Assembly: GCA_946902985.2 (NCBI GenBank)
Contig: OX336388.2
Location: forward strand, 370,065,387-370,129,386
Length of the DNA stretch: 64,000 bases
From: Meconema thalassinum
Lineage: Eukaryota > Arthropoda > Insecta > Orthoptera > Tettigoniidae
Direction of reading: 5' to 3'
Below the pieces are notes generated by a model. The model searched no databases and had not been told where the DNA came from. It worked only from the letters and a program-made list of their open reading frames with translations. Position numbers and translations under genes: made by a program. Positions 21,647 to 33,548 of this stretch are shown here, one piece after another. Within the stretch, counting starts at the first letter, position 1, and each line of letters begins with the position of its first letter.

Positions 21647-23030
21647 CACTGAAGAAAATGGAAATTGCAACACCCAGAAGGAGTAGTGCAACCTTGCTGC
21701 AATTGAACATGCAGGACGAGTGTTCGGTTGTGATTCGATGATTACACTTTCAGGTCCCTCTGACCGCAAGTTTGGACATCAATCAATACAGGATATGCCC
21801 ACCACGAGCTGCAATACATCGATGAATTCGTCGAGGCATGGAGTCAATAAAGCCCTGGAACGCTTCCTGAGGAATTGTGGCCCATGCTTGCTGCACTGCA
21901 CGGGTCAGTTGTTCCAGAGTTGTGGGCGGCTGAGGACGGTTGGCCAGTTGTCGACCCATCATGTCCAACACATGCTCAATAGGACTGAGGTTCGGGGATC
22001 TTGCGGACCATTCTAAGGTTGTGATGTCGTGGAGAGCTTCTCTGGAGATGCGTGCAGTGTGAACCCGGGCATTGTCCTGCTGAAACATCCCATTAGCAAT
22101 GTTCGCCATCGTAGGGACAACCACTGGATTGAGTACCCTATCAACATACTGTCGAGCAGTCATAGTGCCCTCAACAAACACTAATTGTGATTTCACATTA
22201 AAGCCAATAGCTCCCCAGACCATAATGCTTGGTGTTGGCCCTGTGTGCCTCTCGACAATAAGGTCTGGGCGGCCCCTCTCCCCGGTACGTCGGCGCACAC
22301 GATTCCGGCGATCACTGCGGGAAAAACAGAAGCGCGATTCATCACTAAAGACGACCCTATGCCATTCGTCGGCCGTTCTCGACACCAGGCCAGCCTTACA
22401 AGTCGCTGTTGTGGGATCAATGGAACACCTTCTGCAGGGACACGGGATCGTAAGCCAGCTGCGCGCAGGCGATTACCAACTGTTTGTTGTGTAACGTGGG
22501 GTGCCACAGCCGCTCGAATTTGCGCTGCTATTGCATGGGGATCCATCCGGGCCATCTGAATGACGCGGCGATCCTCTCTCACAGATGTCTGTCGCGCTGG
22601 GCCTGTGCCAGATCTACGAGTGTGCGTACCTTCATTTGACCACTGCTGCCATACACGTTGTACCGTAGATGCCTGTCGGCCAACACGTGCAGCGACAGTC
22701 CTTAGCGATAATCCAGCCTCACAAAGCCCAATTATCCGAGCCCTCTCAAACGACGACAGTTGTTGATAGCGTGCTCTTCTCTGTAGTCGAGGCATGTTTT
22801 TTGACGGGGAGCACTTCATTGCACAGACTGCAAGTCAACTACGCTACACCAGAGTCCGTATACTGGAGTTGATTCCTCCGCGACCAATCACGTGGGGAGA
22901 CCTGTAGCAACACTCCAATGGGTCTGAAACTTTGATCGTTTACATACCTACTTGGCATCGTTCCATTTCTTGAAAATCAACATAAACGACCAATGCCTTC
23001 ATGGTGTTGCAATTTCCATTTTCGTCAGTG
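21647..23030 (-). mobile_element. Tc1-like transposon, 1384 bp, TA-flanked
   Basis: TIRs of about 30 bp: CACTGAAGAAAATGG then AAATTGCAACACC on the left, and CACTGACGAAAATGG then AAATTGCAACACC as the reverse complement of the right end. TA dinucleotides directly flank both ends (21645-21646 and 23031-23032), as expected for Tc1/mariner insertion. It encloses one minus-strand transposase gene with a single frame break, so this is one of the younger DNA transposons in the window. Confidence 0.92.
21783..22819 (-). pseudogene. Tc1-like transposase, one frameshift
   Basis: The N-terminal frame (22193-22819) contains a paired-like helix-turn-helix region (FERARIIGLCEAGLSLRTVA and VGRQASTVQRVWQQW) that would bind the TIRs. 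The C-terminal frame (21783-22385) carries the catalytic acidic residues in VVFSDESRF, MFQQDNARVHTA and SPNLSPIEHV, followed by the family's GRQLANRPQPP region. I count 32 residues between the second Asp and the Glu. The two frames overlap around 22360-22385, where CRER passes into RTADEWH, consistent with a single-base deletion. All three catalytic positions are intact, so inactivation appears due to that one lesion. Confidence 0.9.
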
Positions 23031-23085
23031 TATTTCACATACTGAAAATAGTTAATTATTAAGTTAAATTAGTTCATTAATATTA

Positions 23086-23434
23086 GAGCATCCGTGGCTT
23101 AGGCGGCAGCACGCCAGCTCTCAATGCTGAGTCCGTGGTTCAAATCTTGGTCATTCCATGTATGATTTGTGTTGGACAAAGCGGAGGCAGACAGGTTTTT
23201 CTCCGGGTACTCTGGTTTTTCCTGTCAGAATTCCATTCCAGCAACACTCTCCACTATCATTTCATTTCATCTGTCATTCCCTTATGCATTGCCCCAGGGG
23301 AGTGCAACAGGCTTCGGCATCCAGCACAGTTCATATTCTCACCGCTAGATGGGGGCTTCATTCATTCCATTCCCTGCCCCAGTCGGTCGACTGGAAGCAG
23401 GCTGTGGATTGTCATTTTCAGTTAATTAATATCA
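23086..23434 (+). mobile_element. tRNA-derived SINE family S4 copy
   Basis: An A-box-like GTGGCTTAGGCGGCAGCACG and B-box-like GTGGTTCAAATCTTGG lie within the first 75 bp. They are followed by a body with GGCAGACAGG, AACACTCTCCACTATCATTT, CGCTAGATGGGGGCTTCATT and an ATTTTCAGTTAAT end. ATTAATATTA at 23076-23085 and 23435-23444 forms a probable 10-bp target-site duplication. A minus-strand copy is at 51400-51659. Confidence 0.8.
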
Positions 23435-23508
23435 ATTAATATTAAAATACAATCCAATAAAAAATATCCCATCCACGTTTCTTATTTCATTTATTATTAG
23501 CCTACTTT

Positions 23509-24888
23509 TCACATTTTGAAAAATGAGGAAAAAGTAGACATGAGATCGATCCGGGCAAATGTCAGTCTGTCTGTCTGGCTGGCTGGCGGGCTGTCTGTCT
23601 GTCCGTCTGTCTGTCTGTCCTTCTGTCTGTCCGCCTGGCTGTGTGTGTGCCCCCCCCACTATCAACTCCTAAACGGCTGCAGCAATGGAAACAAAATTTG
23701 GTAGGAGTAATGACCTATACCTGAATATCTCATGGCCATATTTGATAATGATGTCAGTGCTACCAACTGCTGAAAAATCGCAATTGAAATTTGAGCTCCA
23801 TGTTGGATATCTGGGAAGGTATGAATGGGAGCTATTACAAAATTGGCACACGTATAGATAATAATATTGCAGTTCAATTTCCAGGAGGCCATACATGGCA
23901 TTGTTGCCAAAATGATTATAAGCTTGCTGATAGGTCCACATTTTAAATGCATATAACATTTACACTATCAATTGGATTTCAACCAAATTTCGTATGTGCT
24001 ATGTGTACATAAACAGATACGACTGAGCGTATTCTTAAGATCCACCAGGGCTGCCAACTGTAAATAAATGCTCTCAATTTTTTTTATCCAAATACCCATG
24101 TATCAGAAAGTATGCAAGCCGACAGCTTTAAACTATGCACACGTATAGTACCTGACATTCTTTATTAATTTGGAGTAACTTATATACGTCAGTGCTACCA
24201 ACATGATTCTAAGTCTGCTGAGAGGTCCAACTTTAAATACATGTAACTACTATACTATCATTTGGATTTCAACCAAATTTTGTGCGTGCTATTTTTACCA
24301 TAACAGATATGACTATGCCAATTCTTAAGAGTAACCAGAGCTGCCAAATGTTAATAAATACTGTCCCTATTTCTGTTACCCTAATATCAATATATCAGAA
24401 AGTATGCAAGCCAATAGCTCTAAACTTTGCACACGTATAGTACCTGGCATTCTAGATTAATTTGGAGTAACTAATATACGTCAGTGATCCCAACATGATT
24501 CTAAGCCTGCTGATAGGTCCAATTTTAAAATGCATGTAACTTATATACTAACTAATGGATTTCATTGAAAATTTACACAACAATAGGTCATATTATTTCA
24601 GATTATTTCTGACCAATACATGTATGTCAATGTTCCCAACATGATTTTACGCGCGCTGTTAGATCCAATGTTTAACTGCATGTAATGTCCATGCTATCCA
24701 TTGGACTTCAACCAAATTTTGTATTCTGTACCTTAAGAGATGGAACTAATAATATATTCAGTCACCTGGGCTGCCAACTGTAGTTCTCTATTAGGCTACA
24801 TTATGCCAGGTATACAGTATTTCGAACTAATTAGAAATGTCGATATTACAAACTTAATTTCGTCATTATTCTAGATAGATCCATATAG
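23509..24888 (+). mobile_element. HINE-like modular element, copy C (3' end lost to LTR insertion)
   Basis: It starts AGCCTACTTTTCAC after a T-rich flank. It has a 5' stem (CTACTTTT...AAAAGTAG), a CTGT microsatellite (about 23565-23640), the ATCAACTCCTAAACGGCTGC module and then eight monomers. Anchors (CCAAC or close variants) are at 23763, 23907, 24054, 24198, 24344, 24490, 24636 and 24774, with intervals 144, 147, 144, 146, 146, 146 and 138 bp. It stops at CCATATAG (24888), exactly where an LTR begins; the last ~70 bp containing the subterminal repeat and hairpin are missing. Confidence 0.72.
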
Positions 24889-27539
24889 TGAACACTTCAG
24901 AATAGCAGTGTTTATATGCAAGAATCTTGATCAAGGGGTCGCGCTCAGTTCCTAGTGTGATGTTTACGTTCGCCAAACAACATGCTCTACTGAGGTAAGG
25001 GTCATAGGATTAAAACCATAATTAAGAAAGAAAGGTGACAAGATGTAAAATAATAACATGATTTAATGACTAATAGTGCATAAGAAGAATATAAACAACA
25101 ATAATAAAAAAATCCTCCCTGAATTTTTCCCATGACAGGAATATCTATCAAAGTTGAGGAGTCAGACGGATCTCCCCCTTATTAAAATGTGGATCCTAGT
25201 TCCACTAACTTGCATTTGGATTTTATGTACGCGTAATGACTAACTACGAGGAATGAGTACTTTGGATGACTGTTCGTTTACAGCGGGTTAACAGCCACGA
25301 TGCTTACGAACAATCATCTCGTAAATCAACGTTTACGGATATGGAACATGACACTAATAAAAACCCTTATAAATTTAATGCTGACACACACACTAAAAAT
25401 CTACTATTTACAGAAATCTCCCTGGAGACCTTCCATTAGCGCGATGACGCACTTGACAAAATGAGCTGCCAACTCGGCCAATTGCTCAATACACAAATAA
25501 GGGAAATACAGCATCGCACGTGACTTCGCGGGTCACTGATATGGAATATAAACATGGACTTAAACCAACAACAACAAAAGCCTGACCGGCTGAGATTACT
25601 TTATATGAACAAAACTGCATGTTAAGGTAACGCTTCGGAGATTATCGTGATTCGTAGGCAACTCCCATTTATTTAAACAATTTTTACCATTGATCAGTTC
25701 TTAATTCTGTATTTCAAGTAATTACGGAGCCAAACAAGCACTCCCCACTAATGACCTTGCTTGCAACCTTCAGTCCGTCTTGTGAAACAGCTCCCCTCTT
25801 CCTCAATACCTGTCATTGTCCCAACTCCAGTGTGTAAAAATAACTGACCAGCTGTGCCGTTATCTCAAGGAATCAACAGCAACAAATCCCAACCACCTCA
25901 ACATATGGTCAGACATTAATCAAAATATCCACAATTGCCCTCGCAAGGTAACAATATGGACTTGGCATCAAGCTGACAGAAATCAGTCTACGCTGAAATT
26001 CCCGCTTGTAATGACCACAAAATATACACACTCACACTTCTGGGAATGACATGACGTTTTTCACACAGGTCGGCTGAATGGATGCTCACAAACAATTTAA
26101 AAATATTAAAACCTACGATAGAGCTGACTGCTCTTCGTCACAAATCACATTGCTCCAAATGCAATAATCTCACTGAATCTGATCAATAATGAACCTTAAA
26201 AAAATTAATTACCCTCCAATCTACTGTATAATTATATTACTTCAGTCCTACCTCTGAAACACAACATATCTCCGAGAGACGTTTTTAACCGCATTGCGTA
26301 ACATATGCAAACACGGTCGTCCACATAGCTAAGTTAGTTAAAACAACAAACAAACAAGAACCTTCCACTAATAACATATGCGAGCTGTTTCCATGCAAAA
26401 GGTGTGTCAGACCAAAACTAAATATACTACGTTAATCACACAAGCAAAATATTTACAAAACAATGTCCCATACACCATAAGTTAATCTATCAGATAATAA
26501 GAATATTATTCTGTACTCATCCTCGGCCAGTCACCCGTCAAAGGACATCCGCTGCCATCTCCCAACTGAATGCTTCTTAGCTCATCTCAGCCATCTGGAC
26601 GGAGTGTTGATAGTTCCAAACTTCCTTCAGGATAAGCGATGTCATCTCTCGTGCTGATTCAAAAAGTTAGATTATTATACACTCGATATCTGACTACTAA
26701 ATTCGCCGTTTCAGGTACTAATTTTCCCCGGAACTGTCTGTTGGCGAATTGTCGATGCTACTGTCCCTACAAAATATAGTACTGTGACTACCTATCACTG
26801 AATTTAACACATTTATTAATAATTTCTGTGTCCTCGACACACAAAAGTATAACTTACGTCCTCAGACGAACAAAAGTAATAGCAATGTCTTGGCTCTTCA
26901 CGCCACTTATAAATGAACCGGCCCTAGGTATTGATAGAGGGGGAAATTATACAAAAATTTCTCAAAATAATAGTGGTACAGGAATGAAATAAATATCACT
27001 GAACTCGAAAAATAGCGCAGGTCAAGAATATGCCCATTAATCCTAGAATCGATCGTAGAGATGTTGTCTAGGCGATCTCCCGCGTTAATGCTAGCCATCG
27101 CGTGCCCAAGCTAGACTTGCCGCGCTGGTAAGCATTCTTCTCCCATTGGTTTCACATTTTCTGTAACTTGGCGGTTTTTATCAGACCTTGGCCTCGTGGG
27201 AGTGTCTAGTATTTTCATCAGCCACTCACGTTACTGCATCATATTTTTTCTAGGCGCGAATATTACAATGAACATACCATGAGCGTGTCTCACTGCGCGT
27301 CGTTTCTATTTTGAGGTGGCCACCACCTGTCCTTCTGAATCATTGCTAGGGTCTATCCTTTCACAATCCTAAGTATTTAGCCTTTTGTCAAACTGCTGCA
27401 GGTATTTCCCCATTGTCTCCAACCAATGCTTGAAATTTCTTCATCTCCATCTGGCTATTTTCATGATGCTGGTGGAAATATTTATTAATTGAAGAAATAA
27501 AACATCGAATCATTTATCCATCAGAGGGTAAAGTGTTCA
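24889..27539 (-). repeat. Ty3/gypsy LTR 1 (3' LTR of the left copy), 2651 bp
   Basis: On the minus strand it starts TGAACACTT (27539 downward) and ends AAGTGTTCA at 24889, a perfect 9-bp terminal inverted repeat with canonical TG...CA ends. It is preceded by a purine-rich GAGTGGAGGAG, a plausible polypurine tract. The sequence repeats at 34692-37343 and partly at 47435-48236. It is very long for an LTR and has no credible ORF. Confidence 0.88.
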
Positions 27540-27881
27540 CAACTCCTCCACTCACAAAATTTCGAACTTAGGAGAAAGTTGATAATTTTAAAAAGACTTC
27601 CGTAGGCCAATTTGTTTTATTTCAGAATCACCTCTTTTCTATTTCTTGGACTAGCCGCTCCTGTCTTGAATGGCATTTACTCGTTTCATTTCCTGCTTGT
27701 AATGACCCTCTCAACTGCTTGCATGGCGCGCTGATGCCTCGGGCAACACTCTGCTCGTCTCGTTAATGTTTGTCAACACTAATTCCACTTCCTTCTTCAC
27801 GTGCCGTACTCAACTGCTCCCCGTTCACTTGGTTGATATTGGACGTCCATATATTTAAACTGCATCATTATATCGGCGCTC

Positions 27882-30005
27882 TCATGGTTCACTTCTACGA
27901 TACTTTTTTAAGTTGGCTGCATTGTAGACCGACATTGTTCCTGTGCTTAACTCTTTCACTCTGTATGCATTATTTCCAAGGTTTCTTACAATAGAATAAG
28001 GTCCTATGAACTTTTCGCAGAATTTGCTGAAGATCTTCTTCTCTGGATCCGATGTAGCGGGTCGTTTCACCAAAACGAGCTGGTTGATTTCAAGATCACT
28101 GTGAAACCTCTTATTTCTCACTCGCCGTAATCTGCGGTCTGCTTGTTTTCTCATGTAGGCTCTCGTTCTCTCAATTCGCAGGTTAGGTGCTATCATGGGA
28201 TCTTGTGGGCAGTTAATGATGCTTTTCCACGTTCTCACTGGATACTCGTTTTTGTGTAGGGGTATAGGGATCTGTCCTGTTGACTCGTGCCTGGTAGAAT
28301 TCATGCATGTCTCTACATCCTTAATTTTATCCACCCATTTATGGTGTTCTTTGGGAATGAAGATTCTCAAGTATGATGTTACACATTTTATTGCTCTCTC
28401 ACTTGGATTAGCTTGGGCATGTCGGATACTGCATAAAACGTGTTTTATACCCAAGTCCTCAATACCTTTCTTGAATTCGGTGCTTGTAAAATAACTGCCA
28501 TGATCTGACAATATAAATTCTGGTTTTCCAAGGATTGGAATAACTCTATTTCGAATACGACTGAGTACTTTTTTCGATGTAGTTTTCTGAATGGGGCATA
28601 ATACGACAAACTTAGAAAATACATCAATGCACACTAGCAAGTGCCGGCAACCTCGCCTTCCCTTCGGAATTGGACCGAAACAGTCTAGGGCCAGTAGCTC
28701 GCAGGGTTCCTGAGGTAGCAATGGTCTAGGATACTGCCTCATTAAATAGTTATTTGGCTTTGTCCTCTGACAAGGATCACAAGTCGTAATGACGTCACAT
28801 ATAGTTGTTCTCATACGTGGCCATGTAAATGTTTCTCCTATTGTCACTTCGCATTTGTCTAATCCGACGTGTCCGTAACTTTCGTGAGTATGCCATGTCA
28901 GTCCTCGCTGTAAGGATGCAGGTACTAATATGCGTAACTTGGTGTGGTCATTATCTACCCATTTGTGCAGCAAATTGTTGACATAAACATATCTTCCTTC
29001 TTTTGCTTTCGCTTCTCGAAATGCAGGTGTCCCTGTAGGTAGTTGCTTTCTGAAGTATTGAATTAATAGCATCATCCATGGTTCCGCTTCCTGTTCTCGC
29101 TGTATCTCACGTAACTCCTCCAAGAATTCCCGGTCCTTCGGTGTTAACTCCAAGTGTTGTACCATCACTGTTTCTTCATTATCAGGCTCTGGGTTCCTGC
29201 TGAGTGCATCCGGTATCACGTTCATCTTCCCTGGACAATGTTCAATCTCAATGCTAAACTGCTGAATATATATAGACCAACGTGTCACACGTTCGCTTGC
29301 CATCGACGTCTTAAACAAGAATGTTAGTGCCTTGTGATCAGTCCTGACAACAATGGGGTATCCATAAATTATTCTTTTCCATCGTTGGAGCGCATGAAGT
29401 ATGGCCAACAATTCTAGTTCCGTTACAGTATAATTGCGCTCGTGCTTACGCAATTTTCGGCTGACAAATGCCAAATATGTTTTATGTTGCAGGTTAGCTG
29501 GATCTTCTTGGTAGAGCATAGCACCTATACTAATTAGTGAAGCATCCGCTTGGATTATAAATTTGTGCTTGAAATCTGGATATCCTAATTTAATGCAGTT
29601 TTCCAATAGCTGTTTTGTTGCTTGGAACGCCTTCTCACACTCCGCATTCCATAACCATTTATTATTCTTCTTTAGCATTTCCTGCATTGGAGCTACAGTC
29701 TCCGTGTAACCTGGACAGTTTTCCTTAAAGAATCCCGTTACGCCTAAGAAAGCCCGAATGTGCTTGACTCTCGTTGGTGTAGGGAAATTCTTTATCGCTT
29801 CGATCTTAGCTGGATTTGGCTTCACTCCCTCCTTGTCAATGATGTGACCCAAATATAAGATCTCGCTCTTGAAGAAATGCGATTTCTTCAGGTTTACTTT
29901 GAAATTTGATGCATTCAGGTTGCCTAATACTTTATCTAAATTTTCCATGTGAGTTTCAATGTTGTTGGATGCCAGCAGAATGTCATCAATGTAGCGTACC
30001 GTCAT
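27882..30005 (-). pseudogene. Gypsy pol, left copy: RT C-terminus, RNase H, integrase
   Basis: The 707-residue segment starts at the reverse transcriptase catalytic box YIDDILLA (about residues 5-12). It has the RNase H start FIIQADASLISIGAMLY (about 149-165) and VVRTDHKALTFLF. Then come an integrase zinc region (HESYGH and CDPCQRTK) and a catalytic core with LLALDCFGPIPKG, FILSDHGSYF and NPSERAI supplying D, D and E. The C-terminus has VLVKRPATSD and GPYSIVRNLG, as in Ty3/gypsy integrases. It is separated from the rest of the RT by an in-frame TGA at 30042-30044, so it cannot be made as part of a normal polyprotein without readthrough. Confidence 0.9.
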
Positions 30006-30041
30006 CTCCTTAACTTCCTCGGTTAGTTTCCGGTCCAGGGC

Positions 30042-30758
30042 TCAGATTAAAGCACAGCCCGCTGTTTTGACTCCAAAGGGCATTCGGACGAAGCAAAACG
30101 TTTGGTCATCGAATAAGAAGCCAGTTAGAAGCTGTGACTTCTCATCCAATTCAATATGGTGGAACGAACTCGTCAGGTCAACTGATGAATAAATGCTTTT
30201 GTTTTTAAAGCCTTTTAGTACGTCTCTGATAATTGGCGCTCTGTTATACTCAGGAAAAATGAGTCTCATGTTGAGTTTTCTGGCATCTAAACAAAGTCTA
30301 ATAGATCCATTTGGTTTTGTGACTGCCAAAATCGCATTTAGATAAGGTGTAGGTGTCTTCCTTATCACTCCAGCTTGTAACATCTCATCTTTAATGACCT
30401 TAACTTGACCACGATATTTTTCAGGAATTGGGTACAACCTACTTTTGAAAGGTGACCAATCCTCGACTTGCATTGAATATTTGAAATTTAATATTTTCCC
30501 AGGTACTGTATCAAATACTGTTTTGTGCTTCCTTAAAATCTCTTCCAATTGTTTTCTGTGTTCACCCCCAAGTTGAATGTCATTGAGCCGCTCCTGTAGT
30601 AACTCTTCAAATTGTGCATCACTGTCGTCTCCTTCCGTTAATAAAGACCATATCTCCTGGGATTCACCCTCCTCATCTAGTTCCACAACAGCTCCTTCTA
30701 TGATGTTATCTTCTGCCTTTCGTATCTCCTCTTCCGTCTCTTCCGATATTGCTTCCAA
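30042..30758 (-). pseudogene. Gypsy pol, left copy: RT N-terminal half
   Basis: It contains LYPIPEKYRGQVKVI, NAILAVTKPNGSIRLCLDAR, YSSVDLTSSFHHIELDE (first RT Asp) and FVRMPFGVKTAG, the fingers-palm segments preceding YIDD. It ends in a TGA; the same frame resumes immediately and reaches the YIDD box about 15 codons later. Upstream it is in frame with the protease segment across another TGA (30777-30779). The first codon is only a TTG, so this is a piece of a polyprotein, not an independent gene. Confidence 0.88.
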
Positions 30759-30776
30759 TGCCCAAGAATTTACATC

Positions 30777-31325
30777 TCATCCGGTAGTGATTTCATCCAT
30801 ATGCAATCCCACGTTATTCAGCTGATCATACTCTCTAAAACTGACTGTATTCTTGTGCAAATCTATCACTGCTTGATAGTCACAAATAAAATTTGCACCA
30901 AGAATTATATTGAAATTCATCTTTGCCATGATAATGAATGTTTGCCCAAAAGTGTGTTCCAATATGTTCAGCTCTAAGTATGCCTGACGTTTACAAGTGA
31001 CGGTGCGTTCAGGAATAACACCCCTCACTTTGAGCTGTGGTACGGGAATTACAGGAATATTCTGACTCCGTCCCAACTCTCGAACCAAGGCCTCCGATAC
31101 CAGACTGATCTGCGACCCCGTATCCAATAAACATCTTATATTAATTCCACCAATCCTCGCGTAAATAACAGGTAACTGCCTAATTTCATCGTTCCGTGGT
31201 TTCACCGTCTCCTCCAGGCAGTCTTCTGGCAAAGCAATCCATTCTTGTATGTTCGCTACTATCCATCCATCTTCAACTTCCAACTGTTGCGTTTGTAGAC
31301 TGTCTTCTTTATCCAAATTTAGCAT
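30777..31325 (-). pseudogene. Gypsy protease segment, left copy
   Basis: The aspartic protease core reads IRCLLDTGSQISLVSEALV, with the active-site D-T-G at about residues 67-69, and later NIILGANFICDYQAVID, the conserved hydrophobic-G/A segment. It would cleave the Gag-Pol polyprotein during particle maturation. It is in frame with gag upstream and RT downstream but bounded by in-frame stops. Confidence 0.85.
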
Positions 31326-31661
31326 TTTATTTTTAGCTCCGGTGCGACTCCCATCATCCTTTTGGTGCCCATGCCCTTAATATTCCTCTTGTCTCAGTAG
31401 ACTTCCAGCTTCCTCAGTATGTGTGTCTGGATTCTTCATGTTCCCAATGGCTTTTTCCCATCTTCCTAGCTCTCCACCTTGAATAGCGTGTAATTCCTCT
31501 AGGTAATTTTGTGATTGAGCGTGCCTATCATCCCAGTCATTTCGATAATTACGTGGCTCTCCTTGATTTTGATCTCTCCTTCCTTTCCATCTTTGATTAG
31601 CATTGTAATCACCGTATCTTCCATAAGGCCTCTCATTCCTTCGATTTTCACGCCATTGCTG

Positions 31662-32327
31662 TTATCCTCTCTGTTGATATCTATTGTTGCCTTGATATGA
31701 CCTATTGTTATAGTTATTCTCGTTACTCTGGTATGGTCTGTTTTCTCCTTCTTCCTGGTTTCGCCTAGGTGTGGATATGCTTGTATTAGTACCCTGCGTT
31801 TTAGTGTTTGCCTGTTTTGGTTTTATGACCTCTGTCGTATTGACTAACTCCAGCTGTCTTCCTCCTCTATAATGATTATGAGATGTAGTCTCATCTATCT
31901 GGCGTAATATCTGCTCTGCATGTAAGGCCGTACTAACATTCGCTGCGACTAGCACTTGCTGCACGTTGACTGGTAATTGCCGCGCTATAGTCATCACCAG
32001 ATCCGCTTCATTTAAAGGGTAATCAAGGTCGCGAAATTTTAGCATTTGCATGTTAAAGAAATCTGAGTATTTCGTTTGCTGGGTAGTTTGGTATTTTCTA
32101 GAGTAAAGCTCCATCCTTAGACTCTGTTGTATTGCTGGCGACCAGTACTTGCGCAGAAACGCTAATTTGAAATCTGACATAGTTCCAAATGTATATTTGA
32201 AGCTTAAAAACCATGTAAGGACATTTCCTGATAAAAATCTCTCCATCATCCTCAATCTACGTGCTTCAGGAATCCCAGTGTCATTGTAATGATCTTCAAT
32301 TTCTTTAATAAAGGCTTTAGGTGTCAC
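31662..32327 (-). pseudogene. Gypsy gag capsid-like segment, left copy
   Basis: 221 residues resembling the retrotransposon gag family: FLSGNVLTWFLSFKYTFG, FKLAFLRKYWSPAIQ and YSDFFNMQMLKFRDLDYP. A Gln/Asn/Arg-rich basic tail follows (about residues 165-221) and ends at a TAA. No CCHC zinc knuckle is visible; the basic tail continues in the same frame beyond the stop and may serve as the nucleic-acid binding region. Confidence 0.8.
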
Positions 32328-32387
32328 CCCTGAATTCTCCGTGTATTTCTGCGGTTTATAATCGTTCGAGCGAATTACTTGGATAAG

Positions 32388-33287
32388 TTATGTGGGCTGA
32401 TGACCGTCTTGTGGCGTGGAACTCCTTTCGATATTCTTGCGAAACCCTTCCGTGTTTGCTGTTAATGGGCTCTCTGTCTGAGCTTGACTCCCTGCTGTGC
32501 TTTCCTCCCCGGGGCTATTTGAGTCGTCCTGCCTATCTCTCATTGTTCCTGTTTTAAATATCGAGGATTTTTCTAACGACCTCAATTCAGCTTTAATGAT
32601 CCTGTCTGTTTGCTCTTTAAGTTTATTCTTAATTTCTTGCTCTAATGCTTGAATACGAGTATGATTTTCGCCTACTGTCTTAAGGATGGTTGATCTTTCC
32701 TCTTTAGAATCGATATTCATTTTTCGCCAATCTTTCCTTATTTGCTCCTTAATTGTGCTTACTTTCTCTTCAATCTGGCTTTTAGTGTCATTCTGATTGC
32801 TTTCTATCTGGCTTTTCATTTCTTCCAATCTCGCGCTATTTTCGTCGATGGTACTCTTTAATTGACTCTGATCCGCTTCTAGGCTTTTCCATTGCTCCGC
32901 TGATTTTATTTCGAGACGGTCCATATCTTTAATTATGCCGGATATATTTTCATCTACCGCTGATAATTGTTGTTGAATGACTTTGCCGCTCTTTTCCATT
33001 TCCATAAATCGTCCTTCTAACTTATCCTGAGCTATCTTGACCTCGCTTGTATTCATAGTGCACGCTAGTTCAATTTGCTCTAATTTAGCTAACACCGTTT
33101 CATCCAGAATGCTAAGTTTTTGATCAAAAATACTTTCCATTTTCTTAATCTGGTCTAATTGCTTTTCATTATTTTTACTAACATCTAGGGCCAGCAATAC
33201 CATCTGTTGATTAGTGTGATCCTTCATCTCTGCGGTTAACGAAGCTAATTGGTTCGTGTTTTTAACATTCTGCGCCTCTAACTGCAA
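32388..33287 (-). pseudogene. Gypsy gag N-terminal coiled-coil segment, left copy
   Basis: 299 residues, strongly Glu/Lys/Gln-rich with heptad-like spacing (for example LEQIELACTMNTSEVKIAQD and RLEEMKSQIESNQ), so a long coiled coil is likely. It is in frame with the gag segment downstream across a TAA at 32388-32390. Upstream, beyond a frame break near 33310, related coiled-coil coding continues to an ATG at 33988, but a SINE splits it. The role as an assembly or multimerisation domain is inferred. Confidence 0.7.
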
Positions 33288-33339
33288 ATTGATAGTGTCA
33301 TTAATTTCATTTTTAATAATCTAGCTTGTTCCGCCTGAT

Positions 33340-33548
33340 ATTCATTTTGTTCAATCCTACTGTTATTTAATTGTGTCCGCAATGATTCACTTTGTTCGGA
33401 TAATTTGTTTATAGCCTCACTTTGTTCTAACAAACTATTGTTTATTTGTTCAGATAATTACGCGTTTAATGCTTCACTTTGTTCTACCATAGTATTGTTT
33501 ATTTGTTCAGATAATTTTGTGTTTAATGCTTCACTTTGTTCTAACATA
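33340..33548 (-). repeat. 66-bp coding repeats (22-residue coiled-coil units) in gag leader
   Basis: On the minus strand the peptide LSEQINNTMLEQSEALN recurs with small changes, about every 66 bp. A further unit reading TKLAEQSQSLNTSMLEQ lies on the other side of the SINE (about 33880-33940). This indicates internal duplication of a coiled-coil module at the gag N-terminus. Confidence 0.65.

Noticed and set aside
24889..25689. An 801-bp LTR defined by the end of the third partial match (TGG...)
   Set aside because: The match between the first two copies continues to 27539/37343, where a 9-bp inverted terminus and a purine-rich tract occur. The 801-bp edge is just the truncation of LTR 3.
25816..26049. 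Small frame MSQLQCVKITDQLC and its repeat at 35619-35852
   Set aside because: Lies within the LTR, has no recognisable domain and changes without constraint between copies.
27770..28494. Plus-strand frames inside the gypsy pol and LTR regions (for example 27770-27994, 28195-28494, 30577-30825)
   Set aside because: They are antisense shadows of the minus-strand pol frames or of non-coding LTR, duplicated only because the element is duplicated.
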